Shown: positions 47,371 through 60,500 of the stretch, in pieces
Layout: each line of letters opens with the position of its first letter
Position numbering within the stretch: position 1 is the first letter of the stretch
Assembly (NCBI GenBank): GCA_028641055.1
Contig: CM054059.1
Location: 109,814,263 to 109,878,262, forward strand
DNA: 64,000 bases
From: Alopecurus myosuroides
Taxonomy: Eukaryota; Streptophyta; Magnoliopsida; Poales; Poaceae
Direction: 5' to 3'
Made by a program: the position numbers and the translations under genes
Notes under the pieces: model-generated
Told to the model about the DNA's origin: nothing
The model's database searches: none
Seen by the model: only the letters and a program-made list of their open reading frames with translations

Positions 47371-47919
47371 TGTCGGATATATACCGTATAGGGGTATATA
47401 AGATGGTAGTGAAAGTGCCTGGTTACCAGGGTGGCCCAAGTGGTAGTGGGCTGTGGTCCATTGGGCGGCCCAGTAACCTGACGCACAGAAGCCGGATTCT
47501 AGAAGAACACGGATCACGGCCCATGTGATCTGGCTTGGAGGAGAAGACGGATTCCTTACTTTCCAAGTTACTGTTACCGTAGTCTTCTAGGTTTCCTATT
47601 CTGTAAGCCCTAATCCGGTTGTTATATAAAGCCGGACGGGAGATAAAGAAACCAACGAATAACAGAGAAGATATAGACCAACTCGCCGAGAAGTTGATCC
47701 TCTGCGAGTAGCTAGATCCAAAACCTCACATTGTAATCCTGTTTCCAGGCTTTAGTCCTGATTAGTGAGAAGTGCAGGAGTAGGCACGTCGTACTGTCGC
47801 GACGTACCGAACCTGGGTAAATCCTGTGTTTACTGTTTACCACGCGATCCCGTTACCCCGCGTCTCTACCGTAGTCTCATGGCACCCTCGTCTATGAAAA
47901 CTACTACGATGTCTCGACA
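47371..47919 (+). repeat. Element N 3' LTR
   Basis: 549 bp, 10 differences from the 5' LTR. It retains the TATA-like GTTATATAAA at 47621-47630. Confidence 0.95.
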
Positions 47920-47924
47920 GGTAT
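47920..47924. repeat. Target duplication GGTAT, right copy, of element N
   Basis: Pairs with 38065-38069. Confidence 0.93.
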
Positions 47925-50900
47925 TGAAAACATTTTTAAGAGAGGTGTATGCTTATGTCAACGAATGGTAAACAGAAAATACAGTACGTCACAAGCCAAC
48001 TAAATTTCACAAGAGCGGCTCCCATTTGAAGGACGCAACTGATGTAGAAGGCCATCCCTGTTTCTCTTTTGTCTATACAATTATGCTTTGACTCATAAAT
48101 CAGGGGCAAAAATAGTGAAGAGATTTTGTGTGTATTAATTTGGGGCTAGGCACCCCGCTGCCAGCTCTTCTATCAATTGGATAAGCGGATGAAGCCACTA
48201 GTCCAGTGTGTGAAATCCAATCAACAAGTGAGATAACGATTCTCTATTCATGTCCTCATGAGCTAAAACAGGGGCACAACATAGGAATAATTTTTTAGAA
48301 GGTTTTAAAGGTAGCACATGAGCAATTTACTTGGAGTGGCGGTTAAATGCCACATATAGGTAGGTATGGTGGACACATTTGGAAAACTTTGGTTTTTGGG
48401 AGTTGGATGCACGAGTAGAGCTCATACTCAGTACAGGTGAAGGCTAGCAATAGACATGGATCGACAATCAAGAGAGAAACAACTATCATAATCTTGCTTG
48501 CGACAAAACAAAATTAACTGAGGCATAAAATTCATACTAGAACTCTGAGGCAAAATAAATCATCGAGGCTTATTGACTTTTTGTTTTCAGTTTTAGCATG
48601 CATGAGAATGAGCTAAGTCGATTCAAATGAAACAGTCAGAGGAGGCTACCACAATGTCATACCCTTCTACGAATAGAACAATGCGAACAAATATTTATAC
48701 GACAGGTCATTTACTATTAATAAATTGGAACAAAACATGAGAGAGCACAAACTATTAAGCAGCCATTAAATCACATATATCTTATATGAACAAACCTAGC
48801 ATGCTCACATGGATGGGTATATGTACAAAAATGAAAACAAATAGAGTTCATACCAGCCTCTAACCACAACTTGAATTGTCATAGATCGTCATTATTGCTC
48901 TTCACCTGTGGATTGAATAATATATAATGAAAACCAAGCTCCAATGGAGTCACGGACGACTGTTGACATTTTCAGCAAACTTTACAAAACAAAAGAAGAA
49001 CAACAAATATTTTTGGGTTTTTCAATTAAAACAAGAACAGAAAGAAGCAAGCAAACAAAGCAAAATATTTTTGGATTTTGAATACTAAACTAAAACGATA
49101 AAAGAGAGAAAACCAACAAAAGAAATTAAAGAAGAAAACAAAGAGAAAAACAAAATTATTTTTGGTCTTTTTGAGTTTTGGAAAACAAGAACAAAATAAT
49201 AAAAACAAAAGAAACGAAAGAAGTGAACGAAAAAAACGAAAGAAACGAAAACATGGATATACAAAAAAAACGACCGTACATGATATAAAGATGAGTTTGA
49301 CGTCGGTATAACTCCCCCCCAAGCTTAGGCTTTTGGCCTAAGTGGAGATCAATCATGGCGCGGGAAATATCCCCACTATGGTGTGTCGTCCCTCGCATGG
49401 TTGTACTCGGGCGCCCAAGAGGAAGATGAAGCAGCAGGTGCATAGTCATAACCGGAGTGCTGGTACGGGATCCCCATGGTGTCGAAGGGCTGGTCGAATT
49501 CACTAGAACCCCCCTCTCCGGCATCCTCCCCTTTCTAGGGGTGGTTCTCAATGTATGCGTCCAACTCACTCTCATAAAACATCAATCCTTGTCTGTTATT
49601 AAGATTAAACAAAACAGGTGCATGCAAAAGTACTTTGCTAGCAGATTTAGTCACTCTCCACCTGGATTGTTTGGAGAAAAGTTATTTCAAAAGATAAATT
49701 GTGCAAGTGAGCATGAGTAGAAAGAGACTTATGTTGAACCATGGAAACAAGGTCCAGTCTCTCTAACGGAAATTGCAGGTCTAGAGGGTGTGGCTCCAAA
49801 CCATGCAAAGCTAGCAAGTGCGAGGCAATAAGACCTCCACAAATTCCGCCCTTCTCACGGTTAAGTGAAAGACGGTAATCAATTAAATCACCAAAGTTAT
49901 AAGACCTATCACGTCTTAAGGCAGCTGAAATAAACGCCAAATCATAAACAGATAGCTTGTTGGCAGTTTTTCTACCTAACACACATTTAGAAATGAAATA
50001 AGCAAAGTATCGAATGCTAGGTAGTTGAATTTCTCTTATTTTACCACTTCCCCTGTGAAGCTTCTGCCTTGGAAAATCTCCTCATATAATTCCAGTTGTG
50101 GTTTAGGCTTCCCTCATATCTTCTCACAAGAACCCCACTCTGGTACCTTGATAGTTGCACAAAAATCACTGAAAGGCAAGTCTATAGCTTTATTGTAAAT
50201 TTTATAGTGGACCATAGAGTTAGTTGAGGACCATCTAAAGTGAAAATCCTGCACCACAGACAAAGTTAGTTTCACATGTTGGATAGTTTAATCCTCAATG
50301 AAACGGTCCAAGCCTGTATTATGCACAAGGGTATTGAAGTCCTGCAGAATTCCTGTAATCCGCATGAATTCTTGACATGGATAAATCGACGGGAACACTC
50401 TTTCTTCACGGTGCACGAGCATGACCTGATGCAACTCCAACTCATGCTGGTTTAGTTGATGTACATTGTGCTCCATCTCTGAAAATTTTCAACAATCATC
50501 ACAAAAATTAACTTCAAGCAACTATAAGGTGGAAGCTACCATAGTGACTTATAGGAGAGCTAAACATGCATCCAAACTATATTATGTCTACTCATATAAA
50601 GCATGCAAACTCACATAAGCTATCATCTACAGTACCAAAATACTCTATAAATAATCCACTAAAAAATATTCTACTTGGATAATCGGAGCAGTCACATATC
50701 GGAGAGCAAATGCACCAAATTTCAGCACAAATGATGGGCTGGGCAAAAAGATCACAAAATCTTGAGGAAGAACAACAAGAACTCGGGTTACAGGAAATGT
50801 GTTAAGTTTGGGAGGTGAGAGAAGCAACTTTGGCTGGGAGAGAGTTAGTACGGGGCCAGGAGGGCCCACACCATATGCTGGCGCCACCAGGGGCAGGCCG

Positions 50901-51416
50901 CGCCACCCCATGGTGTGCCTGACTGGTGGTCCCCTTAGGGTCTCCCAGGTGGCTCTCTGCCTGATTTTTGACGTCAAAATTTATTATAATTTTTCTGGAA
51001 TTTTTCGAGAAACTTTATTTTTGAGGTATTTCCGGAATTTTAATAATTAATAAAAACCAGAAAAACAAAAGTGAAAATGTGGAAAACAAAATCAAAACCA
51101 GAACTATGGAGGTTCTATGACACTCAAATGGAAAAATATCCAAAGAAAACAAAAGTGGAAGTGGTGAAAACATGCATAACACAGTAATCAGGGTGAAAAC
51201 ATGATGAAAACATGAATATGGATGATGGAAAACATGATTGTACTAAAGTAGCATCGTGATAACAGAAGTAAACATGGTGAAAACATAATGGGGAAGGTGA
51301 AAACATAGTGAAAACAATGTCCTCTTCATTTAAAATTATTTTGTTAACAAGGTTGATCAATTCTTGTTACCAGAACAATTTTCATATGAAGCAAAACTCT
51401 ACTAATCACTAAACAA
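47925..51416 (-). other. G2 spacer, right part
   Basis: About 3.5 kb of non-coding internal sequence. It aligns with G1 (1-1589, 29503-30057) and G3 (6660-9288). The A-rich frames at 49026-49575 correspond to similar artefacts in the other copies. Confidence 0.8.
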
Positions 51417-54060
51417 TTATGTTACCTCAACCTTGATAAACAAGGTCCCAATCATAATAATTTCATAATCTTTTGGTGGTACTGGAATGGGACAATAAAA
51501 TTCTCCAATCTTGATGGTCTCAATATTTTCAATTGAATTTAAACCATATCTTCTATAAATCGTGTTGGGAAAATAAACAGTATGCTCTTTATCATTAACA
51601 TTAAAAGTTTTCCTTGATTGCAATCAATAAAAACCACTGTAGTGTTAAGAAAAGGTCCCCCCAAGAATAATAGACATATTATCATCTTCAGGCATTTTCA
51701 ACACAACAAAGTCAGTCAATATCAAACAATTAGTAGCAACTTGAACAGGAACATTCTCACATATACCAACAGGAATAGCAGTAGATTTATCAGCCATTTG
51801 CAAAGATATATCAGTGTATATCAATTTTTCAAGAGAGAGTCTCTTATAAAGAGAGAAAGGCATAACACTAACTCCAGCTCCCAAGTCACATAAAGCAGTT
51901 CCAACATAATTATTTTTAATAGAACAAGGGATAGTAGGAATATGAGGGTCTCCAAGCTTCTTTGGAACCTTGCCATTGAAAGAGTAATTAGCAAGCATAG
52001 TGGAAATTTCCTCATTAGGAATTTTCCTTTTGTTCAAGACAATATCTTTCATATATTTAGAATAAGGAGGCAGTTTAATAGCATCAGTCAATGGTATTTG
52101 CAAAAAAAAAAGGTTTCATCCACTCACAAAACTTCTTATAATGTTCTTCTTCCTTTGATTTGTGTTTCTTATTAGGAAGGCATTGCTTTTTGTACCCAAG
52201 GCTCTCTTTCATTACCATGTTTATTAGCAATGAAATCCTCCTTAGTATACTTTGCAGTTTTCTTTTCAAGTTCAGCTACAATTTCTTCTTTATCAGAAGC
52301 ATCACTTTTATCATTACCACTTTTAGTTTCAGCATCATAAATAGGTATACTATTAGGATCTTCAGCAGGTTCAGGAGATTCTACAAAAATTTTATGTCTC
52401 TTCTTCTTTTTCTTAGAAGGAGAACTATTTTTTATTTAGGTTGCCGAGAATCTTGTTCAATTCTTTTAGAATGTCCTTCAGGATACAAGGGCCCTGAGTA
52501 GAAACACCACTTCTAGTAATTATTTCACAAACATGTTTATCTCTAGAAGCATTAGCTAGCATATCTTTTTGCAGTTTAGTAAGTTGATCAATTTGAGTTT
52601 CAACCATTTGAAAATATTTAATAAGCATTTTAACGTCATTAGAGGTTCTTTCAATAATACCATGCAAATTATCAATAGCTCTAGAGTTTTCCATAAGGCG
52701 ATTTTGCACTCTCCTATTAAAGTTGTCTTGCTTAACAAGATAATTATCGAATTCATCTAAGCATTTATCAGGTGGTTTAGACTAAGGAATATCTCTATTA
52801 TCAAAGTATTGGAGAGAGTGTACCTCAACAATTCATGGATGAGGAATAGGCTTACATAATTCTTCTATAGGAGGTAAATTCTTCACATCTTCAGATTTAA
52901 TACCTCTCTCTTTAAGAGATTTCTTGGCTTCGTTCATCACTTCATCATTTAATTAAATCATCCCTCTCTTCTTGGGTGTTGGAATTGGTGTTGGCTCTGG
53001 TGTAGGTGTAGGCTCAGGTATATTCCAATCATCATTATTTTTGGCTATTTTAGCCATAAATTCCTCAGGTTCTTGTGGAGTTCTTTTCCTAAAAACACAA
53101 CCAACACAACTATCCAGGTATGTCCTAGATTCAACGGTTAGTCCATTATAAAATATATCTAGGAGCTCATTTTTAGGTAATGGATATCTAGGGCTAGCAC
53201 TTATTAAAGAACAAAAGCTTGTCCAAGATATAGGCAATTTTTCTCCTTCAATTTGCTCAAAGTTAAAGATATCCTGCACAGCAGCATGTTGGGCACTAGC
53301 AGGAAAATATTTTTGAAAGAAAGCATTAACCAAATCCATAGTATCAGTAATAGACCCAGGTGAGAGATTGTTAAACCAAATGTTAGCTTCATCTTTCAAT
53401 GAGAAAGGGAAGATCTTGGTAACAAAATAAGTACGCAATTTAGTATCATCAGAAAATAAACTACTCAAAGATGAAAGCTCGTTCATGTGTTCATAGCACT
53501 TTTACTTTCAGTTCCACAAAAAGGTTCCTTCTCAACAGTAGATATATAAGGTAAATCTAAAGAGATATCATAATCCTTGTGTATAATGTGTATGGGAGAT
53601 GTCGCAAACTTAGCATCAAGAGAATATTTATATTTCACAGCATGTCTTGCAAGAAGACTCTTAAGAGCACTTGCACCAATACTAGCACGAGCTTCTTCAA
53701 TGAAATCATCATTAAGTTCAATATAGGTTTCATAAAGATCATCAATAAGCTCAGTTGAATTAATAGGTGTACCAATATTTTCAACAGAAATTTCAGCATT
53801 TTTAATTTGTTTGGATTTAGCAATAGTAGCATCTAGGAAAGGACCTAGAGAACTAGTATCATCAAGCACAGAAGAAGCATAATCAAAAGTATCAGAAGCA
53901 TTCTCAAACTCAGCAGAAGTAATAGTACATGTAGCATGTGGTGGAGTAAGAACTTACTCATAACATACGGTGAATCAAGAGCAACAGAGGTGTTCAGAGT
54001 TGTACCTCTTCTTGTAGTGGATGATAATATAGGAAATTTTCCATCACGAGTCTTGCCCAT
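51417..54060 (-). pseudogene. G2 gag-protease, heavily broken
   Basis: Gag starts at about 54060 (MGKTRDGKFPIL). Frames along the minus strand are 54060-53845, 53869-53483, 53486-52953, 52709-52425, 52269-52084 and 52103-51417, so at least four shifts or stops. The protease active site reads LCDLGAGVSVMPFSLYKR near 51880. Its C-terminal part (NDKEHTVYFP) is at 51560-51600. Nothing related to reverse transcriptase follows before the spacer. Confidence 0.87.
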
Positions 54061-54119
54061 GATGAATGGCTTGCAGCAAACAATATCACGATCAGGTGAG
54101 CAAATAAATAAAGCTATGC

Positions 54120-54137
54120 TATCCGTCAATGGCGCCA
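54120..54137 (-). other. G2 primer binding site (tRNA-Asp), decayed
   Basis: The minus strand reads TGGCGCCATTGACGGATA, matching the first part of the tRNA-Asp complement; the distal part has diverged. Confidence 0.7.
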
Positions 54138-54148
54138 GAAAATAGTCT

Positions 54149-55457
54149 TGATGACCCACAAGTATAGGGGATTGCAACAGTCTTCGAGGGAAGTAAACCC
54201 CAAATTTATTGATTCGACACAAGGGGATCCAAAGAATATTTATTAGCCTTAAAAACTGAGTTGTCAATTCAGCTGCACTTGAAAGTAGACTTGCTCAAAA
54301 CAATCTATCAGTGGTAACAATTTTATAGCAGCAGTGGAAATAAAATAACACCAGTAGTAAAATAGTAACAACAGTAGCAATCGCGGAAAACAGCAGGATG
54401 GGAAGTACCGTAGGCATAGAGGGAATGGATGGACGGGCGTTGCATGGATAACATAGGTCATGTAATAATCTAACACGGGCATTGCAGATACTAATAATAA
54501 AGCATTGAACATTTAGGCAAACCATTGGCGTGTGTTCCAATATAGTCATACGTGCTCGCAATGAGAAACTTGCACAACATATTTTGTCCTACCAGCCCGT
54601 GGCAGCGGGGCCTCTAGGGAAACTACTGGTAATTAAGGTGCTCCTTTTAATAAAGCACCGGAGCAAAGCATTAACACTATGTGAACACACGTGATCCTCA
54701 CATCACAACCATCCTCTCCGGTTGTCCCAATTTCTGTCACTTTGGGGCCTCGGGTTCTGAACAATGACATGTGTAAACAACTTGCAGATATGATCAATAA
54801 ACATAATTATACTCATGAAACAATAACATGTTCGGATCTGAGATCATGGCACTCGGGCCCTAGTGACAAAAATTAAGCATAACAAGTTGCAACAACGGTA
54901 GAAAACACTAACAATGGATACTAGGCACTATGCCCTAACAATCTGAGATTATTACATGATCAATCTCATCCAATCCCTTCCATGGATGGTTGATGGAGAA
55001 GAGGTGGCGGTGTTGATGGCGATGATCTCCTTCGAATCCCCGTCCCGGCAGGGCGCCATAACAGGAACTTCTGATCCCCGAATCGAGTTTCGAGGTGGCG
55101 GCGGCACTCTGTTATGTTTATGTGGAATATGACAAACCCCCTCGGTTTTTAGGTTATAGGGAATATATTGTCGAAAGGGGAGTCCGCGGGGGTGAGGGAG
55201 TAGCCCATGCCACCTGGCGGCGCAGCCAAGGGGGGCGCCAGGGGGTGGTGTGGCCCCTCCTGACCCCTCTCCTGGCCCTCTTCTGGCTCCCGGGGTCTTC
55301 TGATGTTTTAGGACCAATGGGATTTTTCTGGGCAATTTCCCGAAAGTTGATTTTTTTTGCACAAAAACGAGACACCAAGGTAATTCTGCTGAAAATAGCG
55401 TTAGTTCACGTTAGTGGTATCCAAAACTCATAAGTTTAGAAGAAAACAATAAGAAAA
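54149..55457 (-). repeat. G2 5' LTR, interrupted by element B
   Basis: It begins TGATGACCC and ends in AATAAGAAAA, where the other LTRs continue with GTGTTCGG. The GC-rich inverted repeat lies at about 55204-55254. Confidence 0.9.
55453..55457. repeat. Expected left target duplication of element B (GAAAA)
   Basis: GAAAA precedes the element. Its partner lies beyond the window, so this is a prediction. Confidence 0.4.
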
Positions 55458-58400
55458 TATAACATCCCAGATTTTTGGAAAACTCAAAAATCACAAAAAT
55501 TTGAAAATTTTGTTTTCATGTCAATACAAGTCACCAAAAACAAATAAAACTCAAACACAAATGAAATATTAGGTCCTATACCAAGTTTATTGGAATTGGA
55601 AATCCAGTTATGCCTCTGTTCCTTTAAACCCTAAAACCTTATTCAAAAATAAGTTTCTTTATATAAAGGGGATATCTTTTTATTAACAAACCTTTACCTA
55701 AAATGTTTACAACTCCAAAATTACTTTGAAGATAGTTTATGCCAACAAAAATCAAAGATTTAATAAAGTTCTAAGCCTAAAAACATTTGATAATAATAAA
55801 ATATTTAATAATAACTTTTAGTTGCTATTCCAAGTTTTAGACATAAAGGTGTGAAAAATAAAATGCATTGCTTGAAATGAACATAAAAGAGGGATTTTGA
55901 AAACAATATTATGACTTGTGGTTTTATTCTAAATTTTATTGATCAACAATATTAATTATTTGATATGAACTAATTAAATAGCATTAACTTACTATTAGTA
56001 AATCCTTCATATCCTAAAATAATAAAATGTGAAATGGTTTAAATGGCTTTCCAAAAATAATATATGACATGCAAAATGTCTCTGAAATTTTATTTAGATA
56101 ATAACATCAATTTATTATTTTCTAAATTTTAAAATGGCCTTAAAGTACTATTAGTGTTTTATTTATATTTTCAAAATATAAAATTGTGAAAACAAGATGA
56201 AAGGACTCTCAAAAATATGTTTTCAACAATTAGAATGTCACTGAAATTTTAATTGACCAATAACTATGTCTTATAAATTTTAAAATTAAAAATCACATTA
56301 AGTGACTATTAAGGAATTATTCAAATTTCCAAAATTCAAAAATAAAATATGTTGAATTGTTTAAAAAAATGGTACTGTTGGAAAGTGTTTGAAATTTTAA
56401 GAATTTAGATTTTTGTTTCATGTTATTTGGAGTTATAATTTAAAAGATATGAATTAAATTAGAAAAACATGTTTAAAAAGTTTGAACAAAAAAAAGTGGG
56501 AAAAAAAATAGAGAACAAAAAGTCTGGCCCAGCCCAACCCCCTGCCACTTTCCCGCGCGTGGAGCGCGTACGCCCACGGACCAAAAACCACTCAGCAGCC
56601 CATCTCATCTCCTCTCTCTCTCTCTGTGTCGCTGACGAGCGGGGCCCATGATGACATCGACAATGACGTCACCTCATCTTCTTCCCCAGGAAAGAAACCA
56701 CGCGCATCACGGGCGAAATTTCCGCGCGACGATTCCGTGTCTTTAAGCCCGTAATTTCTTCCCCCCTTCGGACCTACTTATAGCCCCGTATTCCCTCTCC
56801 ATTTCCCCTCATTTTCCATCACGCATTGTGCCTCTAGGCCGCCGCCATTTCTCACCGGAGACAGAAACCCTAGCCACCGTATTTCTTCATTCCCAGCGAC
56901 ACGGAAGGTCCACACCGCTCCACTCCGGCCTCTTTCTTCTCCCCATGCCCGTGCGCATTTTTACTAACACCCATTCCTATTTTTGGCGCAGCAAAACACC
57001 GGCGCCATCTGTTCCCGAGCTTTTCGGAGCCCGTGCCATCTCCGGTTCCTCGTTGCCGTCCAGGGAGAGCTCAGAAGAGGGCGCCATCGTCACCAGCGAG
57101 CTCCCCGCATCGCGCAGCGTCTCGTCATAGTCTCCATTGAGCCCGAAGTCCACAGGACAGCCACCGCCGTGAAGATTCCGAGCACCACGCCACCACGCCG
57201 CCATTCTCCGGCGTGATCCCTCCGGTGAGCCCCCTCCCTCACTCTCTGCCGTAGGATTTGATCAACGGCTGCGATTAGATTCACTCCGAAGGGGTATGCC
57301 ACCCTCAGATCTGGATCTGACGGCTCAGATCTGGATCCACTTATCCACGTCAGCCTGCACGGTCAGCAGCCCAGTCAGCAGTAGCACCCAATTAGATCCA
57401 GCCACGTGGCCTAGCCTTTATTTCAATTTTTTCTCCCGCTAGAATTATTTGGCAGTTTTATAGATTAGTCCCTGCACCTTAGATCTATCATATCTTTTGA
57501 TCCATAAGCCCAAATTTAGCAATATTGGACTTTTTGAAAAGCCCTTGACAATTAGAAACTTTTGGCACTAGCAAAATTCAAATTTCAGAAACTTAAATTT
57601 GTTCAAATTCAATTGTGCTTTTTTGATGAATTTTGGCATAGTTTAAATTCTGTAAATCCAATTTGTGCAAACTAAATTGTTTTGGGTTCCTTAGAATGTG
57701 TACTAACAGATCCATAAGCCCAAAATATTATTTGAACAATTTTAGAATGGATTTAGAATTATATGGCCATTTGAGCAAATTTTGACTTACTTTAAAGTCT
57801 ATAAATAATTTTAATATGTTTTCTTAAGCAATGTTGCTCCATATGGCAACCTTAGTCCATATAGACTAGTGCCATAGAATTTTGGACACATATGAACCAT
57901 ATCCATGTATTTTAGGCCAAGTTATCACACACATGTTTCACACCATGTTAAAAATGACTTAGGAAATATTTTTTGCTTAAGTGGTTCTATGTGTGTATGG
58001 CTATATGAAACCAAGGCTAAGTCCTTAGTGAAGTTTAAACTTATACTTAGCCAACAAATGAACCTAAAAACACTAGTAAAAATGTTTCCATCAACTTCTT
58101 GTCTCCCCATGCTTGCTTCAAGATTTCACCAAGTTGGGATTTGTGAGAACCATGAAGTGCAATGGAGGACTTAACCATCTAGAGTTTTTTCAACATGAGG
58201 ACAGAAGACCAATGAAGTACTTAGCAAATAAAACAAACTTCAGAAGCATCTCCAAGAAGTGGAATCACTTAGAAGAAAACCATAGAAACTTCCAGAAGAC
58301 TAACCCCCTTTCTCTATAAGTCTTTTTCCTTCCCTTTTCTATTCTTCTCCTTTCAACTTGATGGCAACATGAAGAGAAACAAGGAAGATCATTGAAGAAA

Positions 58401-60485
58401 TGACTTAGGCTCCACAACAATCTGAAGCATACTCCATAAAGTGCAAGTACGTGAAGAAATGAAGAAGACTACACCTCCCATTATATCCTCTTGTCTCATT
58501 TCTCCTCTATTTTGACTTAGTGATATTTTCACATTTGTTAAATAAAACACTTAGTTGTGACCACACCACTTGGGAAACAACTAGTGAGAAAACCATGAAG
58601 ACTATCAAGACCAAGAGAAGCACCACACCAAGGAAGGAAACAACTTATATGGCATGATGATGATCTTCAAGAAGGCAATCACATGAGGAATAGAAGCAAT
58701 TCATACAAGTTGAAGAATAACAAGTTGTTTTTGCCCAACCATTAACCCAAATAGAAAATCCCAAGACTTTACCTGGTTTTCTCTATTGTTACTAAGTTAG
58801 TTGAACAAGACCTACCCTAAACCAAAATGGAAAGACTAACTTAGAGTACTCAAATGTTTTGATGAAAAACAACTAAGTGTTAAACATTGTTATGTGTTAC
58901 AATAGTTGAGATAGTTAGATCACTTTGGTGAACTCTTGGAACTTCCTCGACAAGTATGGTTATAAAAAAGTTAGTTTTCTACAAACTCAACCTAGTCCTT
59001 CCCAATGTATTGAACCATTATAGAATGAATCTTTCAAAACTCAAACCTTGACCTTGTCCTAGCCAACTTGGTTACATCCCTTTTTCCATGATTGTTGCTT
59101 TGTATGTTTCTTCACTTGTATGATTGTTTGGTAGCATGTTTGTTTATTTTGTTATTGTGTTTTCAATGAATAGATTGTACGGAGAGCAACGATCTTTTGT
59201 GAAGAGAGTGTGAATTCTTCACCAATTTCAACAAGGCAAGTAACACACCATCAACTACCCATTATTTTCTATATGCATTAGTTGAATTTGAGTAGTATGC
59301 ATGATAGGAAATTTTACTAAGTTATATTATGCTATGCTATTATCCCAGTAGTGTGTAGCCATCCATTTACCTTATCATTATATCCTTAGAACTTGATAGA
59401 TGCTATGCAAGGTTACAAATTGTTTTTACTTAATGTCGTGGGAAAATTCTAAATAACAACTTCAATGAACCACCTGGGTGGATTGGTATTGCGGGGATGT
59501 TGATAGTTGAGTGTCTCCCCGAGGGGAGTTCACTTGAAGTAATGCCACCCAGGAACAAAGTGATTATGATGTTCCCCAAGTTTAGATTGCTTCTAGTGCA
59601 GCCTTTAGTCATATGGGCTCTGTCTTGATTAATTAAGTTGCGAGAGTTCAGCCTGGGCTTGACAAGCAGATGTAGCATAATTATAGGTGGAACGGGTCTT
59701 GCCATTAGGTTGAATTCTTGCTTCTGAAAGATCTCATCTCAATCTTATCCTTTCCTTAATGCACTCAGAGTGTATAGGATGTTTGGGCTGATTTGAGTCT
59801 GAAGGTGAAAGTGCAGAAGCTCTGCAGAGTCAACAAACTAAGATCTTAGCCGTGTCCCTGGTTATGGAGAACTATGAGCAGCTGGACAAGGAAGGACGGA
59901 AGAATCACATCACCATTTTCAATAAGTAAAATTTTGACCAAGTGAAAAGTGGTAGTGGTACTTGGATTTCAGTCCAATGATGCCACCCCTTTGAAAAGAA
60001 AAGTTTTCATTTACAAAAGAGATGGGAGAAAACTTGCTTTATGCAAACTTAGCCAAAACTCCACTCAGCCAAATAAGCATGTAGTATTAGTCTTGCCATT
60101 TATATCCACCATAGTGTTACTTGCCAATACATTAAATTGTATTGACTCCCTTGTGGCTGCATATTCCATATTGCAGATGTTTCTGAAGACGAGTGAGGAT
60201 TTCGTTTAGAATCTCGAGACTATCGCCAACATGTTTTGCCTGTGGCACATGAAGAAGATGGGCTCAATGTTGTACTATGTTTTCCGGTGTATTTCTTTGT
60301 ATTCTTCTAGTCTTCTAAGACTATGCAAGTTGTAATACTATTTTGTAAAGAATGGATCATGCGATGTAATAGAATTTGATGCATTTGCATGATATTTCAT
60401 TTTGTACTGTGGTGCTAGAAAATGATCCAGGGACAAGCACAATAACACAGGTATCCTTACATTATTTAAATGTGGGAACGCTACA
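55458..60485 (+). repeat. Element B 5' LTR
   Basis: 5028 bp, ending in GCTACA. It lacks the 35 bp minisatellite of A, but shares blocks at about 59173-59240, 59816-59866 and 60173-60254 with A. The frames at 56828-57216 lie in its GC-rich block. Confidence 0.9.
56510..57300 (+). promoter_or_regulatory. GC-rich block with TATA-like box in element B LTR
   Basis: The block matches in position the GC-rich block of A. CTACTTATAGCC at about 56766-56777 is TATA-like and is followed by a leader with AAACCCTAGCCACC, a sequence typical of plant 5' leaders. Its 3' LTR copy at 63410-64000 is nearly identical. I infer the LTR transcription start lies here. Confidence 0.5.
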
Positions 60486-60488
60486 AAA

Positions 60489-60500
60489 TGGTATCAGAGC
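60489..60500 (+). other. Element B primer binding site (initiator tRNA-Met)
   Basis: TGGTATCAGAGC three bases after the 5' LTR. Confidence 0.92.

Larger units (their letters stand above)
38070..47919 (+). mobile_element. Element N: Gypsy retrotransposon lacking RNase H and integrase, with an antisense gene
   Basis: 9850 bp on the plus strand with a perfect target duplication and two LTRs of exactly 549 bp. I count 10 differences between the LTRs (1.8 percent: 8 transitions, 2 transversions). That makes it the youngest insertion I can measure here. The order is 5' LTR, primer site, an N-terminal ORF, gag, protease, reverse transcriptase, then a gap where RNase H and integrase should be, then an antisense spliced gene, polypurine tract and 3' LTR. 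D-G-G protease and the antisense ORF point to the TAT group. It would need enzymes from another element to move. Confidence 0.93.
36113..55457 (-). mobile_element. G2: Athila-type Gypsy element, split by N and cut by B
   Basis: Minus-strand element with 3' LTR at 36113-37507, spacer, element N at 38070-47919, spacer again, gag-protease remnant at 51417-54060, tRNA-Asp primer site and 5' LTR from 54149. The 5' LTR is interrupted at 55458 by element B, about 35 bp before its expected end. Excluding N, the visible element is about 9.5 kb. Confidence 0.9.
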
